Assembly: GCF_010726765.1 (NCBI RefSeq)
Contig: NZ_AP022601.1
Location: 3,906,001 to 3,970,000, forward strand
Reading direction: 5' to 3'
Length of the DNA stretch: 64,000 nucleotides
Origin: Mycobacterium gallinarum
GTDB lineage: Bacteria > Actinomycetota > Actinomycetes > Mycobacteriales > Mycobacteriaceae
Position numbers and translations under genes: made by a program. Each line of letters starts with the position of its first letter. Positions within the stretch are counted from its first letter, which is position 1. Below, piece by piece: positions 49,197 through 59,370 of this stretch. A model generated the notes under the pieces. The model did no database searches, was not told the DNA's origin, and was given only the letters and a program-made list of their open reading frames with translations.

Positions 49197-50705
49197 TCAC
49201 GTGCCTTGACGTCGAACTATCGGGAACAGAACTGTCTCCCGAATCGACAGTCCCGTCAAAGCCATCAACAATCGATCGATGCCCATTCCAGTGCCAGTCG
49301 AGGGTGGCATCGCGTACTCCAGGGCCGCGAGGAAATCCTCGTCGAGCGCCATTGCCTCGTCGTCACCGGCGGCGGCTGCACGCGCCTGAGCTTCGAACCT
49401 TTCGCGTTGGATAACCGGGTCGATGAGTTCGGAGTAGCCGGTCGCCAGCTCGATGCGCCGCACGTACAGGTCCCATTTCTCGGTGACTCCGTCGATGCTG
49501 CGATGCGCGCGCGTCAGCGGCGTCGTCTCTACGGGGAAGTCCCTCACGAAAGTGGGCGCCCACAGGGTGTTTCCTACGGTGTGTTCCCACAACTCCTCGA
49601 CCAATTTTCCGTGGCCGTAACCACGGTCCCGTGGAATCTCGACATCGAGTCTGTCGGCGATGGCCCATAAGTTTTCGGCAGGTGTATCCGGAGTGATCTC
49701 TTCACCAAGTGCTTCCGAGAGCGACGGATACATTTGTATTGACGGCCATTCCCCGTCGAGATCGTAGACACTGCCATCAGGCAATGGGACCTTTCTGGTG
49801 CCGATCGCCTCGTCGGCGACCTCCTGAATTATCTCCCTGGTGACGACCGCGGAATCGTCGTACGTGCCGTACGCCTGATATGTCTCGAGCATTGCGAATT
49901 CCGGTGAATGCGTCCAATCCGCGCCTTCGTTTCGGAACACGCGATTCAACTCGAAGACCCGCTCGAATCCGCCCACGAGGCAACGCTTCAGGAAAAGCTC
50001 CGGTGCGATACGAAGGTAGAGATCCGCATCGAGCGCATTGGAGTGGGTCACGAACGGCCGGGCCGCCGCGCCGCCTGCCAGCGTCTGCAGCATCGGGGTC
50101 TCGACCTCGAGAAAACCGCGTCGTTCCAGCGCCGACCGCACCGCTCGGACTACGGCGACCCGCTGGCGTGCGATGGTGCGGGCCTCAGGGCGCACGATCA
50201 AATCCACATAGCGCTGCCGCACTCGCGACTCTTCGCTCATCTCTTTGTGCGCAACTGGAAGTGGACGCAATGCCTTGGAGACAATTTGCCAAGAATCGGC
50301 AAGCACGGATAGTTCTCCGCGCCGCGAGCTGATCACCTCGCCGTGCGCGAAGACAATGTCGCCCAGGTCGACGTCGGACTTCCACGCGTCCAGCAACTCC
50401 TGCCCGACCTTGTCGAGGCTGATCATGACCTGCAGTTGCGTGCCGTCGCCCTCTTGCAACGAGGCGAAACACAGCTTTCCGGAATTGCGGGCGAACATGA
50501 CCCGGCCCGCGACGCCGACGACGAGGCCGGTCTCGGCGTTGGCCTCCAGGTCGGGATAGGTCTCGCGGATCTCGGCGAGCGTGTGGGTGCGGTGGACCTC
50601 GACCGGGTACGGCTCGCGCCCCTCGGCCAGCAGACGCTCCCGCTTGCCCTGGCGGATCCGGTACTGCTCAGGGATGTCGGCTTCGGGCGGATCAGGTGCG
50701 GTCAC
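49197..50705 (-). CDS. lysS: Lysyl-tRNA synthetase (class II)
   Basis: Charges tRNA-Lys. 502 residues: N-terminal OB-fold anticodon-binding domain and class IIb catalytic core with motif 2 [24 protein letters not shown] and motif 3 [15 protein letters not shown]. Orthologue of Rv3598c by position. GTG start; only 23 bases separate it from the next, divergent gene, so the promoters overlap. Confidence 0.96.
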   Translation of the reverse strand: MTAPDPPEADIPEQYRIRQGKRERLLAEGREPYPVEVHRTHTLAEIRETYPDLEANAETGLVVGVAGRVMFARNSGKLCFASLQEGDGTQLQVMISLDKVGQELLDAWKSDVDLGDIVFAHGEVISSRRGELSVLADSWQIVSKALRPLPVAHKEMSEESRVRQRYVDLIVRPEARTIARQRVAVVRAVRSALERRGFLEVETPMLQTLAGGAAARPFVTHSNALDADLYLRIAPELFLKRCLVGGFERVFELNRVFRNEGADWTHSPEFAMLETYQAYGTYDDSAVVTREIIQEVADEAIGTRKVPLPDGSVYDLDGEWPSIQMYPSLSEALGEEITPDTPAENLWAIADRLDVEIPRDRGYGHGKLVEELWEHTVGNTLWAPTFVRDFPVETTPLTRAHRSIDGVTEKWDLYVRRIELATGYSELIDPVIQRERFEAQARAAAAGDDEAMALDEDFLAALEYAMPPSTGTGMGIDRLLMALTGLSIRETVLFPIVRRQGT

Positions 50706-50728
50706 GACTGGCCAGCTTAAATCAACTC

Positions 50729-51991
50729 ATGAGCGCGCCCATCAACGCAGCGGCCGTCGCGGCTCTGGCCCTGGAGCCACTGGACTGGCGGTTCAAGGGC
50801 CTGCCTGCGTCGTGGTGGGGTCGCACGCCCGCCGACGTGTGCGCAGCGTCACCTCGTCTGTTCGATGACAGTGGTGGGATCGCCGGCTCGGCCGGCAGTG
50901 CCGTCGGCCCGGTCTGTGTGCTGCTCGCGGACGCCCTTTCGGAGAACCTCGTCACGATGGCGCAGTGGTGCAGAAAGCGCGGGGTCGAGCTGGCGCCGCA
51001 CGGGAAGACGCATATGTCCCCTCAGCTGCTGGCACGCCAGTTCGAGGCGGGTGCGTGCGCGGTCACGGCCGCCACCGTTAGCCAGGTCCGGATCTTCCGT
51101 GCGTTCGGCGTGCGCGATGTCGTGCTCGCCAATGAGTTGGTCGACGCGGCTGCGCTGCGATGGCTGGCCGCCGAACTCGACGCCGATGCCGACTTCGGTC
51201 TGGTGTGCTGGGTCGACTCGGTCCGCGGCGTGGAGCTGATGACCGCGGCGCTGACGGCGGCGGGCGCGGAACGGCCGGTGGATGTCTGCGTCGAGGTGGG
51301 CATGCCGGGCGGACGCACCGGGTGCCGAGTCGCGGACGGCGTCGACGCGGTGGCCCGTGCCGTCGCCGCATCCCCTCGGCTGCGGCTGATCGGCGTGGCC
51401 GGCTACGAGGCGGCACTCGGACATGACGTGACGCCCGCGGCGGTGGCGGCGGTCCGTTCGTATCTGGCCGACGTTCGCGCGGCGGTGCTGCGGCTGGCGC
51501 CGATCTTCGAAACCGATCGAATCCTGGCGACGGCGGGCGGCAGCACGTACTTCGACGCGGTCGCCGACGCGCTCACCGAATGGCCCGCCGATGTGAGCGT
51601 GCGCACGATCCTGCGTAGCGGGTGCTATCTGACGCACGACGACGGCCTGTACCGACGCACGTCTCCGCTGCGGGAGGGACTGCGACCGGCGCTGCGGGTG
51701 TGGTCGCAGGTGATGTCGCGGCCAGAACCGGACCTGGCGGTGCTGACGATGGGCCGCCGCGACGTGTCCTTCGACCAGGAGCTACCCGTGCCCTACGGTT
51801 TGACGACGGCACACGTGACCAAGCTCAACGACCAGCACGCGTACCTGCGACTCGGCGACGACGAGGTGGAGGTCGGCGACTGGGTGGAGTTCGGAATCAG
51901 CCATCCCTGCACGGTTTTCGACAAATGGCCGATGATCCCCGTGCTCGACGAGGGCGGTCGCGTCGTCGACCTGATCCGTACGTTCTTCTAA
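50729..51991 (+). CDS. PLP-dependent D-threonine aldolase/D-serine dehydratase-like enzyme
   Basis: A 420-residue fold-type III PLP enzyme with an alanine-racemase-like barrel. The PLP Lys is in LAPHGKTHMSPQL, with the C-terminal metal-binding site of the DSD1 family in GISHPCTVFDKW (His-x-Cys). Family members cleave D-threonine or dehydrate D-serine. A TTAAAT hexamer ends seven bases before the ATG, consistent with a leaderless transcript, and overlaps the lysS promoter. No clear orthologue at this site in M. tuberculosis. Confidence 0.82.
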   Translation: MSAPINAAAVAALALEPLDWRFKGLPASWWGRTPADVCAASPRLFDDSGGIAGSAGSAVGPVCVLLADALSENLVTMAQWCRKRGVELAPHGKTHMSPQLLARQFEAGACAVTAATVSQVRIFRAFGVRDVVLANELVDAAALRWLAAELDADADFGLVCWVDSVRGVELMTAALTAAGAERPVDVCVEVGMPGGRTGCRVADGVDAVARAVAASPRLRLIGVAGYEAALGHDVTPAAVAAVRSYLADVRAAVLRLAPIFETDRILATAGGSTYFDAVADALTEWPADVSVRTILRSGCYLTHDDGLYRRTSPLREGLRPALRVWSQVMSRPEPDLAVLTMGRRDVSFDQELPVPYGLTTAHVTKLNDQHAYLRLGDDEVEVGDWVEFGISHPCTVFDKWPMIPVLDEGGRVVDLIRTFF

Positions 51992-51999
51992 GCGGCTGG

Positions 52000-52815
52000 C
52001 TAGCGCGCCTGCTTGAGCCGGCCCCGCTGACTGTCGCGGTTACGCTCGAACACCAGGCGCAGTCCGTCGAGGGTCAGGTACTGGTCGTAATGCTCGACGG
52101 TGTGCAGATCGGGCAGCACCAGGGGTGCTCCGTGCCCGGTGGCCACCACGGTGACGTCGTCGCCGCCGAACCCGTCGACATCGGCGCGGATGCGATTGAC
52201 CAATCCGTCCACCAGGCCCGCGAATCCGAACACCGCGCCGGCCTGCATGCACTCAACGGTGTTCTTCCCGACGACCGACCGCGGCCGGGTCAGCTCGACG
52301 CGCCGAAGCGCCGCCGAGCGTTCCGCCGCCGCATCGGATGACACCTGCACGCCGGGCGCGATGGCGCCGCCGAGGAACTCCCCCTTGGCCGAGACGACGT
52401 CCACGCAGATCGAGGAGCCGAAGTCGACGACGATCGACGCGGTGCCGTACTTGTGGAAGGCGGACAGGCAGTTGACGATACGGTCGGCACCGACCTCCTT
52501 GGGGTTGTCCACCAACAGCGGGACGCCGGTGCGCACACCCGGCTCGATGAGCACGTGCGGCACCGAGGGCCAGTACTGTTCGAGCATCAGGCGCACCTCG
52601 TGCAATACCGATGGCACCGTGGACAATCCGGCGGCGCCGGTGAGCTGCTCGGCGTCGTCGCCGATCAGTCCGTCGATCGTCAGCGCCAGCTCGTCGGCGG
52701 TCACCTCGGATTCGGTGCGTATCCGCCAGTGGTGCACCACTTTTGCATGATCGCCAGAACCCGACACCAGTCCGACGACGGTGTGGGTGTTGCGAACGTC
52801 GATAGCGAGCAGCAC
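52000..52815 (-). CDS. coaX: Type III pantothenate kinase
   Basis: First step of coenzyme A synthesis from pantothenate, 271 residues, acetate/sugar kinase fold: [16 protein letters not shown] phosphate loop, GVRTGVPLL and [12 protein letters not shown] metal site. Rv3600c homologue; in M. tuberculosis it is thought less active than CoaA. Last gene of the panC-panD-coaX stretch, three bases after panD. Confidence 0.94.
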   Translation of the reverse strand: MLLAIDVRNTHTVVGLVSGSGDHAKVVHHWRIRTESEVTADELALTIDGLIGDDAEQLTGAAGLSTVPSVLHEVRLMLEQYWPSVPHVLIEPGVRTGVPLLVDNPKEVGADRIVNCLSAFHKYGTASIVVDFGSSICVDVVSAKGEFLGGAIAPGVQVSSDAAAERSAALRRVELTRPRSVVGKNTVECMQAGAVFGFAGLVDGLVNRIRADVDGFGGDDVTVVATGHGAPLVLPDLHTVEHYDQYLTLDGLRLVFERNRDSQRGRLKQAR

Positions 52816-52818
52816 GAT

Positions 52819-53226
52819 TTACCGCGGCGACATCAGCTCGGCCGCATCGGCCGGCACATAAGCGGCGTCATGACCGAGATCGATCTGCTTGTTGTCGGCG
52901 TCGACAAAGACCACCCGCGGCTGATAACGGCGCGCTTCGGCGTCCTCCATCGTGCCGTATGCGATCAGGATCACCAGATCGCCCGGATGCACCAGATGTG
53001 CTGCTGCGCCGTTGATCCCGATCACTCCGGTGCCGCGCTCACCCGTGATCGCATAGGTCACCAGACGTGCTCCGTTGTCGATGTCCACGATCGTCACCTG
53101 CTCGCCTTCGAGCAGGTCGGCGGCATCCATCAGGTCGGCGTCGATGGTAACCGAGCCGACGTAGTGCAGATCGGCTTGTGTCACGGTCGCCCGGTGGATC
53201 TTGGATTTCAGCATTGTTCGTAACAT
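52819..53226 (-). CDS. panD: Aspartate 1-decarboxylase
   Basis: Makes beta-alanine for pantothenate; pyrazinoic acid target. 135 residues. The self-cleavage site Gly24-Ser25 (YVGSVTID) generates the pyruvoyl group, and Lys9 and Tyr58-region ([14 protein letters not shown]) are present. ATG 53226 starts MLRTMLKSK and shares a base with the panC stop, so the two are translationally coupled. The C-terminus (AELMSPR) is short compared with M. tuberculosis. Confidence 0.96.
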   Translation of the reverse strand: MLRTMLKSKIHRATVTQADLHYVGSVTIDADLMDAADLLEGEQVTIVDIDNGARLVTYAITGERGTGVIGINGAAAHLVHPGDLVILIAYGTMEDAEARRYQPRVVFVDADNKQIDLGHDAAYVPADAAELMSPR

Positions 53227-54161
53227 CAATTCCTCCAAGGTAATTCGTGTTCGTCGTACTCGACGCTCGGACCGGGGCCCGATGGCAGTCCGATGTCGAT
53301 GGCAATGTTGTCCAGAAGTCGGGTTCGTCCGAGCCGGCCCGCGACCAGCATGCGTGCCATACCCACCGACGGTGCCGGCCCCATCATCGGGTCGCGCACC
53401 TCCAGGTAGTCCAGGTCGATGGCGGGCACCTCTTCGAGCACGGCGCGGGCCGCGTCCAGTGCGGCGGTCGCCCCCTCACCGGCCGCGTACATGCCGGCGA
53501 GCAGCGCCGACGAAAGTGCCCCTGCCTGTTCTCGTTCGACGTCGTCGAGGTAGCGGTTGCGAGACGACATCGCCAGACCGTCGGGTTCGCGAACGATCGG
53601 TACACCGACGATTTGTGTGCCGACGTCTAGGTCCATGGCCATCTGGCGGATCAGCGTCAGCTGCTGGTAGTCCTTCTCACCGAAGAAGGCACGGTCCGGG
53701 TGGACGATGTTGAGAAGTTTGAGTACGACGGTGAGCACACCGGCGAAATGTGTTGGTCGCGCTGCCCCTTCGAGTTCGGCGCCGAGCGGGCCCGGGTGAA
53801 CGGTGGTGCGCATACCGTCGGGGTACATGTCTGCCGCCGTGGGCGTGAAGACGATGTCCACGCGTTCGTCGCGCAGCGCGGCGAGGTCGGTTTCGACGGT
53901 GCGCGGGTACGCGTCGAGGTCCTCATTCGCGCCGAACTGCAACGGGTTCACGAAGATCGACACCACCACGACCGCACCCTGGACTCGTTTGGCAGAGCGG
54001 ATCAGCGTGAGGTGGCCCTCGTGCAGCGCGCCCATCGTCGGAACCAGCATGATCCTACGGCCGGTCGCTCGAAGTGCCCTGGTGACGTCTGAGACGTCCC
54101 GCGGCGATGAGTAGATGTTCAGTTCGCCCGCGTTGAATTGCGGCTTGGGGGTGGTGATCAT
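53226..54161 (-). CDS. panC: Pantothenate synthetase
   Basis: Joins pantoate and beta-alanine with ATP. 311 residues: HIGH-like motif [26 protein letters not shown], and the KMSKS-like loop [16 protein letters not shown]. Rv3602c homologue. Start overlaps the upstream gene stop (ATGA) and the stop overlaps panD. Confidence 0.97.
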   Translation of the reverse strand: MITTPKPQFNAGELNIYSSPRDVSDVTRALRATGRRIMLVPTMGALHEGHLTLIRSAKRVQGAVVVVSIFVNPLQFGANEDLDAYPRTVETDLAALRDERVDIVFTPTAADMYPDGMRTTVHPGPLGAELEGAARPTHFAGVLTVVLKLLNIVHPDRAFFGEKDYQQLTLIRQMAMDLDVGTQIVGVPIVREPDGLAMSSRNRYLDDVEREQAGALSSALLAGMYAAGEGATAALDAARAVLEEVPAIDLDYLEVRDPMMGPAPSVGMARMLVAGRLGRTRLLDNIAIDIGLPSGPGPSVEYDEHELPWRN

Positions 54162-55087
54162 CGGACATCTCCAAGCACGGCGAACACCTCGTCGGGGGCA
54201 TGAGCACGCTGCGCGGTACGCAGCGAGTTCGCCCGATATGCCTGTGCGAGTTGAGGATCCACTTCTGTCAGCGCCTCCAGATGACCGGCGACCGCTTCGG
54301 CGTCACCACGCGCCACCGGGCCGGTCAGGGCGCCCTGGCCGCGCACCAGCGCGTTCTCCAGCGACGCGCGCGCCAGCGGACCGACGACCCGCTCGGCGAT
54401 ACCGCCGGGTGCCTCGCCGACGATCTCCTGCCCGAGCAGTTCCTGGCCCCACAATGCGGAGCGCAGCGCCTCGACCGCGTCGAGCACCACGGTGACAAGG
54501 TGATTGCTCGCATGCGCCAGCGCTGCGTGGTACAGCGTCCGGGCGTCTTCACGGATGCGGAACGGTTCGCCGCCGATCTCCAGCACCAGCGACTGGGCGA
54601 TCGCGTAGCCGATCTCGTCGGCCGCGGTGACCCCGAAGCATGCCTCGGACAGGCGCGCGATGTCTTCGTCGCCTCCGGTGAACGTCATGGCCGGGTGAAT
54701 GGCCAGCGGAATGCAATCCTGTGCGGTCAGCGGCGCCAGCACGCCGATCCCGTTGGCCCCCGACGTGTGCGCGACGATCGTGCCCGGACGTACCGCTCCC
54801 GTGGCCGCGAGCCCGGAGATCAGTCCCGGCAGTGCCGCGTCGGGCACCGCCAGCAGAAGGAGTTCGGCCCGGCCGGCGACCTCATCGACCGGCAGCACTG
54901 CGGTGTCAGGGAGCCGACGCTGCGCCCGCTCGCGTGACGCGTGCGATATGGCGCTGCACGCGACGACGACATGCTCGGCCCGCTCCAAGGCAACGCCGAG
55001 CGCAGTACCCACTCGACCAGCGGAAATGACGCCGATCGTGAGCCGCGCAGGGCGGAATCCGTCAGAGGGGGTCCCCATGAAGTCCAT
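54158..55087 (-). CDS. Rossmann-like oxidoreductase with DUF2520 domain (Rv3603c type)
   Basis: A 309-residue protein: N-terminal NADP-binding domain ([29 protein letters not shown]) and a C-terminal DUF2520 helical domain ([24 protein letters not shown]). Related to ketopantoate reductase and F420-dependent oxidoreductases; lying directly before panC, it may supply pantoate or a similar reduction, but this is inference. ATG 55087 or 55078; the DFMDFM duplication makes the start ambiguous. Confidence 0.82.
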   Translation of the reverse strand: MDFMGTPSDGFRPARLTIGVISAGRVGTALGVALERAEHVVVACSAISHASRERAQRRLPDTAVLPVDEVAGRAELLLLAVPDAALPGLISGLAATGAVRPGTIVAHTSGANGIGVLAPLTAQDCIPLAIHPAMTFTGGDEDIARLSEACFGVTAADEIGYAIAQSLVLEIGGEPFRIREDARTLYHAALAHASNHLVTVVLDAVEALRSALWGQELLGQEIVGEAPGGIAERVVGPLARASLENALVRGQGALTGPVARGDAEAVAGHLEALTEVDPQLAQAYRANSLRTAQRAHAPDEVFAVLGDVR

Positions 55088-55166
55088 GAAGTCGACCTCG
55101 CTGAATGTAGAGAGTTCGTCGTTCCGGTCCTGCCATGCGGGTACCGGACGGTCAAGGAAGCCTAAC

Positions 55167-56489
55167 TCACTCGTCGCGGCGCCGGCGACGGCCGCCCCCG
55201 GACGGGGTCGCTTGCAACCGCGCGAGCAGGTCGGCCACCGACTGTCCGCCGGTCGCTTCGTCGTCGGAGCTGCGGTGACGTCGCGACGTCGGCGGCTCGG
55301 GCTCGGCCTGGGGCGGCGGCTCAGAGGATTCGGCGGCCAGGGCCGGTGACGGCGCAGGCCTGCCGGGGTCGCCTGCCTCCGGCGGAGCCGAATGCTTGCC
55401 GCGCCGCGGCAACTCCGGCGGCGGAGTCGACATTGCGGGCTGCGAATGCGCAGCGTCGGGTGCGGGTGAACGCCGTCGGCCGACGTACTCGCCGGGGGCG
55501 CCGTCATCGGCGGGCTGTTGTTCCGCCGGAGGCGGCGTCGCGGTCGGCGGCGGGGGCGTCGGCGGCGGTGGAGGTGTCGGCGACACCCAGTTGCTGCCCG
55601 GTGTCCCTGGCGGACTCCACCGTCCCTCGGCAGGCGCGGGCCGCCATCCGGATACGGGCGTGGGTTCGGGGGCCGGCGGCGGTGGTGGCGGCGCCTGGAC
55701 AGGCTCTGGCGGCTTCGGGGGCTCCTGTGCTGTCGGCCAAGTGAATTGGGTGGTGCGTTCGTTGTCCGTGGGCGGCGGCACCGGTGGCGTCGGCGCGTAC
55801 CGGCGGCTCTCCCGGTCAGCTTCCGCACCCCGGCGATGCGCGCCACCCGGACTCGCGGGCGGCACCCATTCGTCCTCGGGGGGATGCGGTTCCTCCGGTA
55901 CGTCGATGATCGGGCTCTCATCGGTGTGGAACTCGGCGTCGTCGCGATCCTCGGTGTCGATGCGGCTGGCGGTGACCCGGCCCGCGGTCTCGGGGGTGGG
56001 CGACCAGTCGAAGGACCGGGCGGTGGATCGGTCGTGTTCGAGCGCGGGCCGATGCGACAGGTCGGCGTCGAACAGGATCTCGAGGTTGGCGCGCAACGCG
56101 GCCAGTTCAGCCCGAAGACCCGCGACCTCGTCGGCGGCCTGCGCGCGAATTTCGGAGACCAGCTCGCGGCGCAGTTGCGTCTCCACCGAAAGCTCGTACT
56201 CTCGGCGCGCGGAGATCTCACGATCGAGCTGCAAGTCGTAGACGAGCTTGAGGTCACGGACCTTGGCCTGGTCGATATCGCTCTGTCTGCGGTAGATGAC
56301 CGATACGAAGGCCGCCACCACCGCGGCCCAGAGCGCCAGAATGACGGCGAGTTTCAGCAACTCCACCCGATCGGTGAAGACGAGGGCCGAACTGGACCCA
56401 ATCGCCAGCACCAGCAACACCGTCAGCAGCACCCAACCCGGTCGGCGCGTGCTGCGCCGAGGCCTGGCGCTGCGTGCCGGTTCGGTCAT
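55167..56489 (-). CDS. Membrane protein with Pro-rich cytoplasmic tail (Rv3604c type)
   Basis: A 440-residue protein: two N-terminal membrane helices (about 18-38, 46-66), a coiled-coil segment (about 85-145; RREYELSVETQLRRELVSEIRAQ) and a long Pro/Ala/Arg-rich disordered tail with Glu/Asp runs and a terminal Arg cluster. Same place as Rv3604c. Likely an envelope-linked scaffold; no enzymatic motif. Conserved in mycobacteria as DUF6779. Confidence 0.82.
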   Translation of the reverse strand: MTEPARSARPRRSTRRPGWVLLTVLLVLAIGSSSALVFTDRVELLKLAVILALWAAVVAAFVSVIYRRQSDIDQAKVRDLKLVYDLQLDREISARREYELSVETQLRRELVSEIRAQAADEVAGLRAELAALRANLEILFDADLSHRPALEHDRSTARSFDWSPTPETAGRVTASRIDTEDRDDAEFHTDESPIIDVPEEPHPPEDEWVPPASPGGAHRRGAEADRESRRYAPTPPVPPPTDNERTTQFTWPTAQEPPKPPEPVQAPPPPPPAPEPTPVSGWRPAPAEGRWSPPGTPGSNWVSPTPPPPPTPPPPTATPPPAEQQPADDGAPGEYVGRRRSPAPDAAHSQPAMSTPPPELPRRGKHSAPPEAGDPGRPAPSPALAAESSEPPPQAEPEPPTSRRHRSSDDEATGGQSVADLLARLQATPSGGGRRRRRDE

Positions 56490-56564
56490 GGGGCGACTGT
56501 ACCGCCACAGGTCACTCAGCGTGTCGACCTCTCCGGCGATTCGGCTGGTACGCCTCGAAACCGG

Positions 56565-57041
56565 TTACTCCGTTGCGCCGTCAGGGTTGTCGGGCGGTTC
56601 CGGCGGAGACTTGCAGCAATGCTGCAGCCACAGCGCGGCAGCCACCAGCGCCAGGGCACACACAGCGGCGACCACCGCGCCCGCGGTGTCCTCGCCCGCG
56701 ACTCGCAAAGTCGAGCGCCGTGGCAACAGGTACGCGAGCACGCCCAGCCACCAGCCGAGCACCACCGCGCCCACCCACGCCGAGGCCTTGGCGATGGACA
56801 CGGATCGGGCGACGGCAAGGGGATGAAGCCAACCGGGGCCGTCTCCGATGTGCCCCTCGTTGATCTTGGACCTCACGTACCAGGCCCAGCCCGCCTCCGC
56901 GGCCGCGACCAGCAGCAACGACACCCCGGACAGCAGGGTGATGGGCGGAAAGAACCGGTACAGCAGGAGCACGAGCAGGTAGGCCACCACCGCAGCAATC
57001 ACGGTCGCGGCGGTGAGGTCGCGCTTGCGGGTGGGGCCCAT
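56565..57041 (-). CDS. DUF3180 membrane protein (Rv3605c type)
   Basis: A 158-residue protein with four hydrophobic helices. It belongs to the DUF3180 family found downstream of folK throughout actinobacteria. The ATG at 57041 shares its first base with the folK stop. Function unknown; co-translation with folate genes is the only clue. Confidence 0.88.
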   Translation of the reverse strand: MGPTRKRDLTAATVIAAVVAYLLVLLLYRFFPPITLLSGVSLLLVAAAEAGWAWYVRSKINEGHIGDGPGWLHPLAVARSVSIAKASAWVGAVVLGWWLGVLAYLLPRRSTLRVAGEDTAGAVVAAVCALALVAAALWLQHCCKSPPEPPDNPDGATE

Positions 57042-57553
57042 CAGCTCAGCGCCGAGTCGGTCAACCGCACCCCGTCGCGGTCGGCGGGGTCGAGTTCGGT
57101 GATCAGTTTCTCGACGGACCGCCGTTCGCCCGCAACGGTCAGGACGGCTGCGGGATCGACGGCGAGCCACGGTACGAGCACAAACGCTCGCTCGTGCGCC
57201 AGCGGGTGCGGCAACGTCAGCTCGTCATCCGCCGACGTGATCTCGCGACCGCCGTCGCTACACATGACCAGGTCGACGTCGAGAGTGCGGGGGCCCCAAC
57301 GTTCGTCGCGGATCCGGTCGGCGGCGCGTTCGAATTCCTGCGCGCGACGCAACCACGCGCGGGCGTCCAGGGCGGGATCGTCCGCGATCACCACCGCGTT
57401 GAGGAACGCTCCCTGTTCGACGCCGCCCCACGGATCGGTTTCGTACACCGGTGACACCGCGCGCACCGCGCCGTCGAGTCCGTCGACCACCGACTGCAGT
57501 CGCGCGAGCCTGTCACCCAGGTTCGACCCGATGGACAACACGACTGAGGTCAC
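57041..57553 (-). CDS. folK: HPPK, 6-hydroxymethyl-7,8-dihydropterin pyrophosphokinase
   Basis: Transfers pyrophosphate from ATP to the pterin alcohol in folate synthesis. 170 residues: [45 protein letters not shown] (with two Asp metal ligands) and [16 protein letters not shown] start overlapping the folB stop by four bases (GTGA). Confidence 0.96.
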   Translation of the reverse strand: MTSVVLSIGSNLGDRLARLQSVVDGLDGAVRAVSPVYETDPWGGVEQGAFLNAVVIADDPALDARAWLRRAQEFERAADRIRDERWGPRTLDVDLVMCSDGGREITSADDELTLPHPLAHERAFVLVPWLAVDPAAVLTVAGERRSVEKLITELDPADRDGVRLTDSALS

Positions 57554-57930
57554 GGGTTGCCCCGCTCGCCGCGCCGCGACCGGCGGGCCACCACCGCCAC
57601 ATCGGCGAAGTCCAGCGGGATCGGTGCGGCCGGCTTGTGCACCACCACCTCGACGGCGTGCACCCGTTCGTCGGACATCACGCCATCGGCGATCTCTCCG
57701 GCGACGGTCTCGATCAGGTTGCGCGGCGGCCCGGCGACGATGTCGGCGGCGCGCTGCGCCAGCGCCCCGTAATCAAGGGTGTCGGCAAGATCGTCGCTCA
57801 CCGCCGCGGCAGCGAGGTCCACCCAGACGGTGATGTCGACGACGAAGTCCTGGCCGTCGCGGCGCTCGTGCTCGAACACTCCGTGGTGACCACGAACGGT
57901 CAACCCGCGCAGCTCGATTCGATCAGCCAT
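57550..57930 (-). CDS. folB: Dihydroneopterin aldolase
   Basis: Cleaves dihydroneopterin to 6-hydroxymethyl-dihydropterin and glycolaldehyde. 126 residues: [35 protein letters not shown] and [14 protein letters not shown] 57930 lies inside the end of folP1 (eight bases overlap). Confidence 0.95.
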   Translation of the reverse strand: MADRIELRGLTVRGHHGVFEHERRDGQDFVVDITVWVDLAAAAVSDDLADTLDYGALAQRAADIVAGPPRNLIETVAGEIADGVMSDERVHAVEVVVHKPAAPIPLDFADVAVVARRSRRGERGNP

Positions 57931-58738
57931 GCCAGGCCTCCAGCACCTTGACCGCGTCGACGGACGCCCGCACGTCGTGCACCCGCACCCCCCATGCGCC
58001 GTACAGGCCGGCAAGCGCGGAGATCACCGCCGTCGCGGTTTCCCTGCCGTCGGGTGGGCGTGGCACACCGTCCGGACCGGCGAGCAACGAGCCGAGGAAG
58101 CGCTTGCGGGATGCGCCGACCAGCACGGGCACCCCGGTGCCGACGAACTCGGGCAGCGCTCGCAGCAGCGCCCAATTGTGTTCTGCGGTCTTGGCGAAAC
58201 CGAGTCCGGGATCGATGATCACGTTCGCGGGATCCACCCCTGCGGCCACCGCGGCGTCGACACTGGCCATCAGTTCGTCACGAACCTCGGCGACGACGTC
58301 GCCGTAGGCGGGCACGTCATGCGGTCGGGCAGACCCGACCGAGCGCCAATGCATCAGCACCCAGGGCACTTTCGCGTCGGCCAGCAGGGGGGCCATGGCA
58401 GGGTCGGCCCGGCCGCCGGACACGTCGTTGACGATCTGCGCGCCGTTCTCCAGCGCGGCCTGCGCCACCGCTGCATGCATCGTGTCGATACTGACGGTAA
58501 GACCTTGTCCGGCAAGCTCTTTGATCACAGGCACCACGCGCGCCGTTTCGACCTCCGGATCGATGCGGGTGGCCCCCGGCCGCGTCGACTCACCGCCGAC
58601 GTCGACGATCGCTGCGCCTTCGGCCGCCAGTGCAAGACCGTGGGCGACGGCCCGGTCCCGGTCGAGGAACAACCCGCCGTCGGAGAAGGAGTCGTCGGTG
58701 ACGTTCACGACCCCCATGACCCGCACCGGTGGATTCAC
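57923..58738 (-). CDS. folP1: Dihydropteroate synthase
   Basis: Condenses the pterin pyrophosphate with p-aminobenzoate; sulfonamide target. 271 residues: [32 protein letters not shown], and [34 protein letters not shown] start overlapping folE by four bases. Confidence 0.97.
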   Translation of the reverse strand: MNPPVRVMGVVNVTDDSFSDGGLFLDRDRAVAHGLALAAEGAAIVDVGGESTRPGATRIDPEVETARVVPVIKELAGQGLTVSIDTMHAAVAQAALENGAQIVNDVSGGRADPAMAPLLADAKVPWVLMHWRSVGSARPHDVPAYGDVVAEVRDELMASVDAAVAAGVDPANVIIDPGLGFAKTAEHNWALLRALPEFVGTGVPVLVGASRKRFLGSLLAGPDGVPRPPDGRETATAVISALAGLYGAWGVRVHDVRASVDAVKVLEAWHG

Positions 58739-59343
58739 TTCCGCAGGATGAGATCCAGTGCTTCGGACCTGGATGCGCTGTCGGTCTTGAACTGTCCGCG
58801 CACCGCCGACGTGGTGGTGATGGCGCCGGGCTTGCGGACGCCGCGCATCGCCATGCAGAGGTGCTCGGCCTCGACGACGACAATGGCTCCGCGAGGGCTC
58901 AGCTTGCGCATCAGCGCGTCGGCGATCTGCGCGGTCAACCGTTCCTGCACCTGCGGCCGCTTGGCGTAGAGATCAACCAGCCGTGCGATTTTCGACAGCC
59001 CGGTGACCCGACCGTCCTCGCCGGGAATGTAGCCCACGTGGGCCACGCCGTGAAACGACACCAGATGGTGCTCGCAGGTGGAGTACATCGGTATCTGTTT
59101 GACTATCACCAGTTCATCGTGTTGTTCGTCAAAGGTGGTGTCCAGCACCGTGTCCGGGTCAGTGTAGAGACCGGCGAACAACTCCTTGTATGCGCGCGCC
59201 ACCCGGGCCGGCGTGTCTTCCAGACCGTGCCGATCAGGGTCTTCGCCCACCGCGATCAGCAACTCACGCACGGCAGCTTCCGCACGTGACTGGTCGAATT
59301 CAACCGGTTTGAATTTGACAGAGTTGTTGTGGGACTGCGTCAT
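58735..59343 (-). CDS. folE: GTP cyclohydrolase I
   Basis: First step of folate synthesis. 202 residues with zinc ligands in [10 protein letters not shown] and a distal Cys in [11 protein letters not shown]; also [22 protein letters not shown]. Zinc-dependent FolE1, with no FolE2 here despite the zinc-starvation genes in the window. SD TAGGAGGC. Starts 27 bases after ftsH. Confidence 0.96.
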   Translation of the reverse strand: MTQSHNNSVKFKPVEFDQSRAEAAVRELLIAVGEDPDRHGLEDTPARVARAYKELFAGLYTDPDTVLDTTFDEQHDELVIVKQIPMYSTCEHHLVSFHGVAHVGYIPGEDGRVTGLSKIARLVDLYAKRPQVQERLTAQIADALMRKLSPRGAIVVVEAEHLCMAMRGVRKPGAITTTSAVRGQFKTDSASRSEALDLILRK

Positions 59344-59370
59344 TGAAGCCTCCTATGAGCCCGTGGGCGC

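Noticed and set aside
55088..56257. Long frame continuing upstream of the Rv3603c-type gene
   Set aside because: It overlaps the Rv3604c-type gene in another frame and is Arg/Pro-rich with no domain; typical frame shadow.
55518..57833. 771-residue plus-strand frame over the fol-pan region
   Set aside because: Arg/Gly-rich translation opposite several clear genes (DUF3180, folK, folB).
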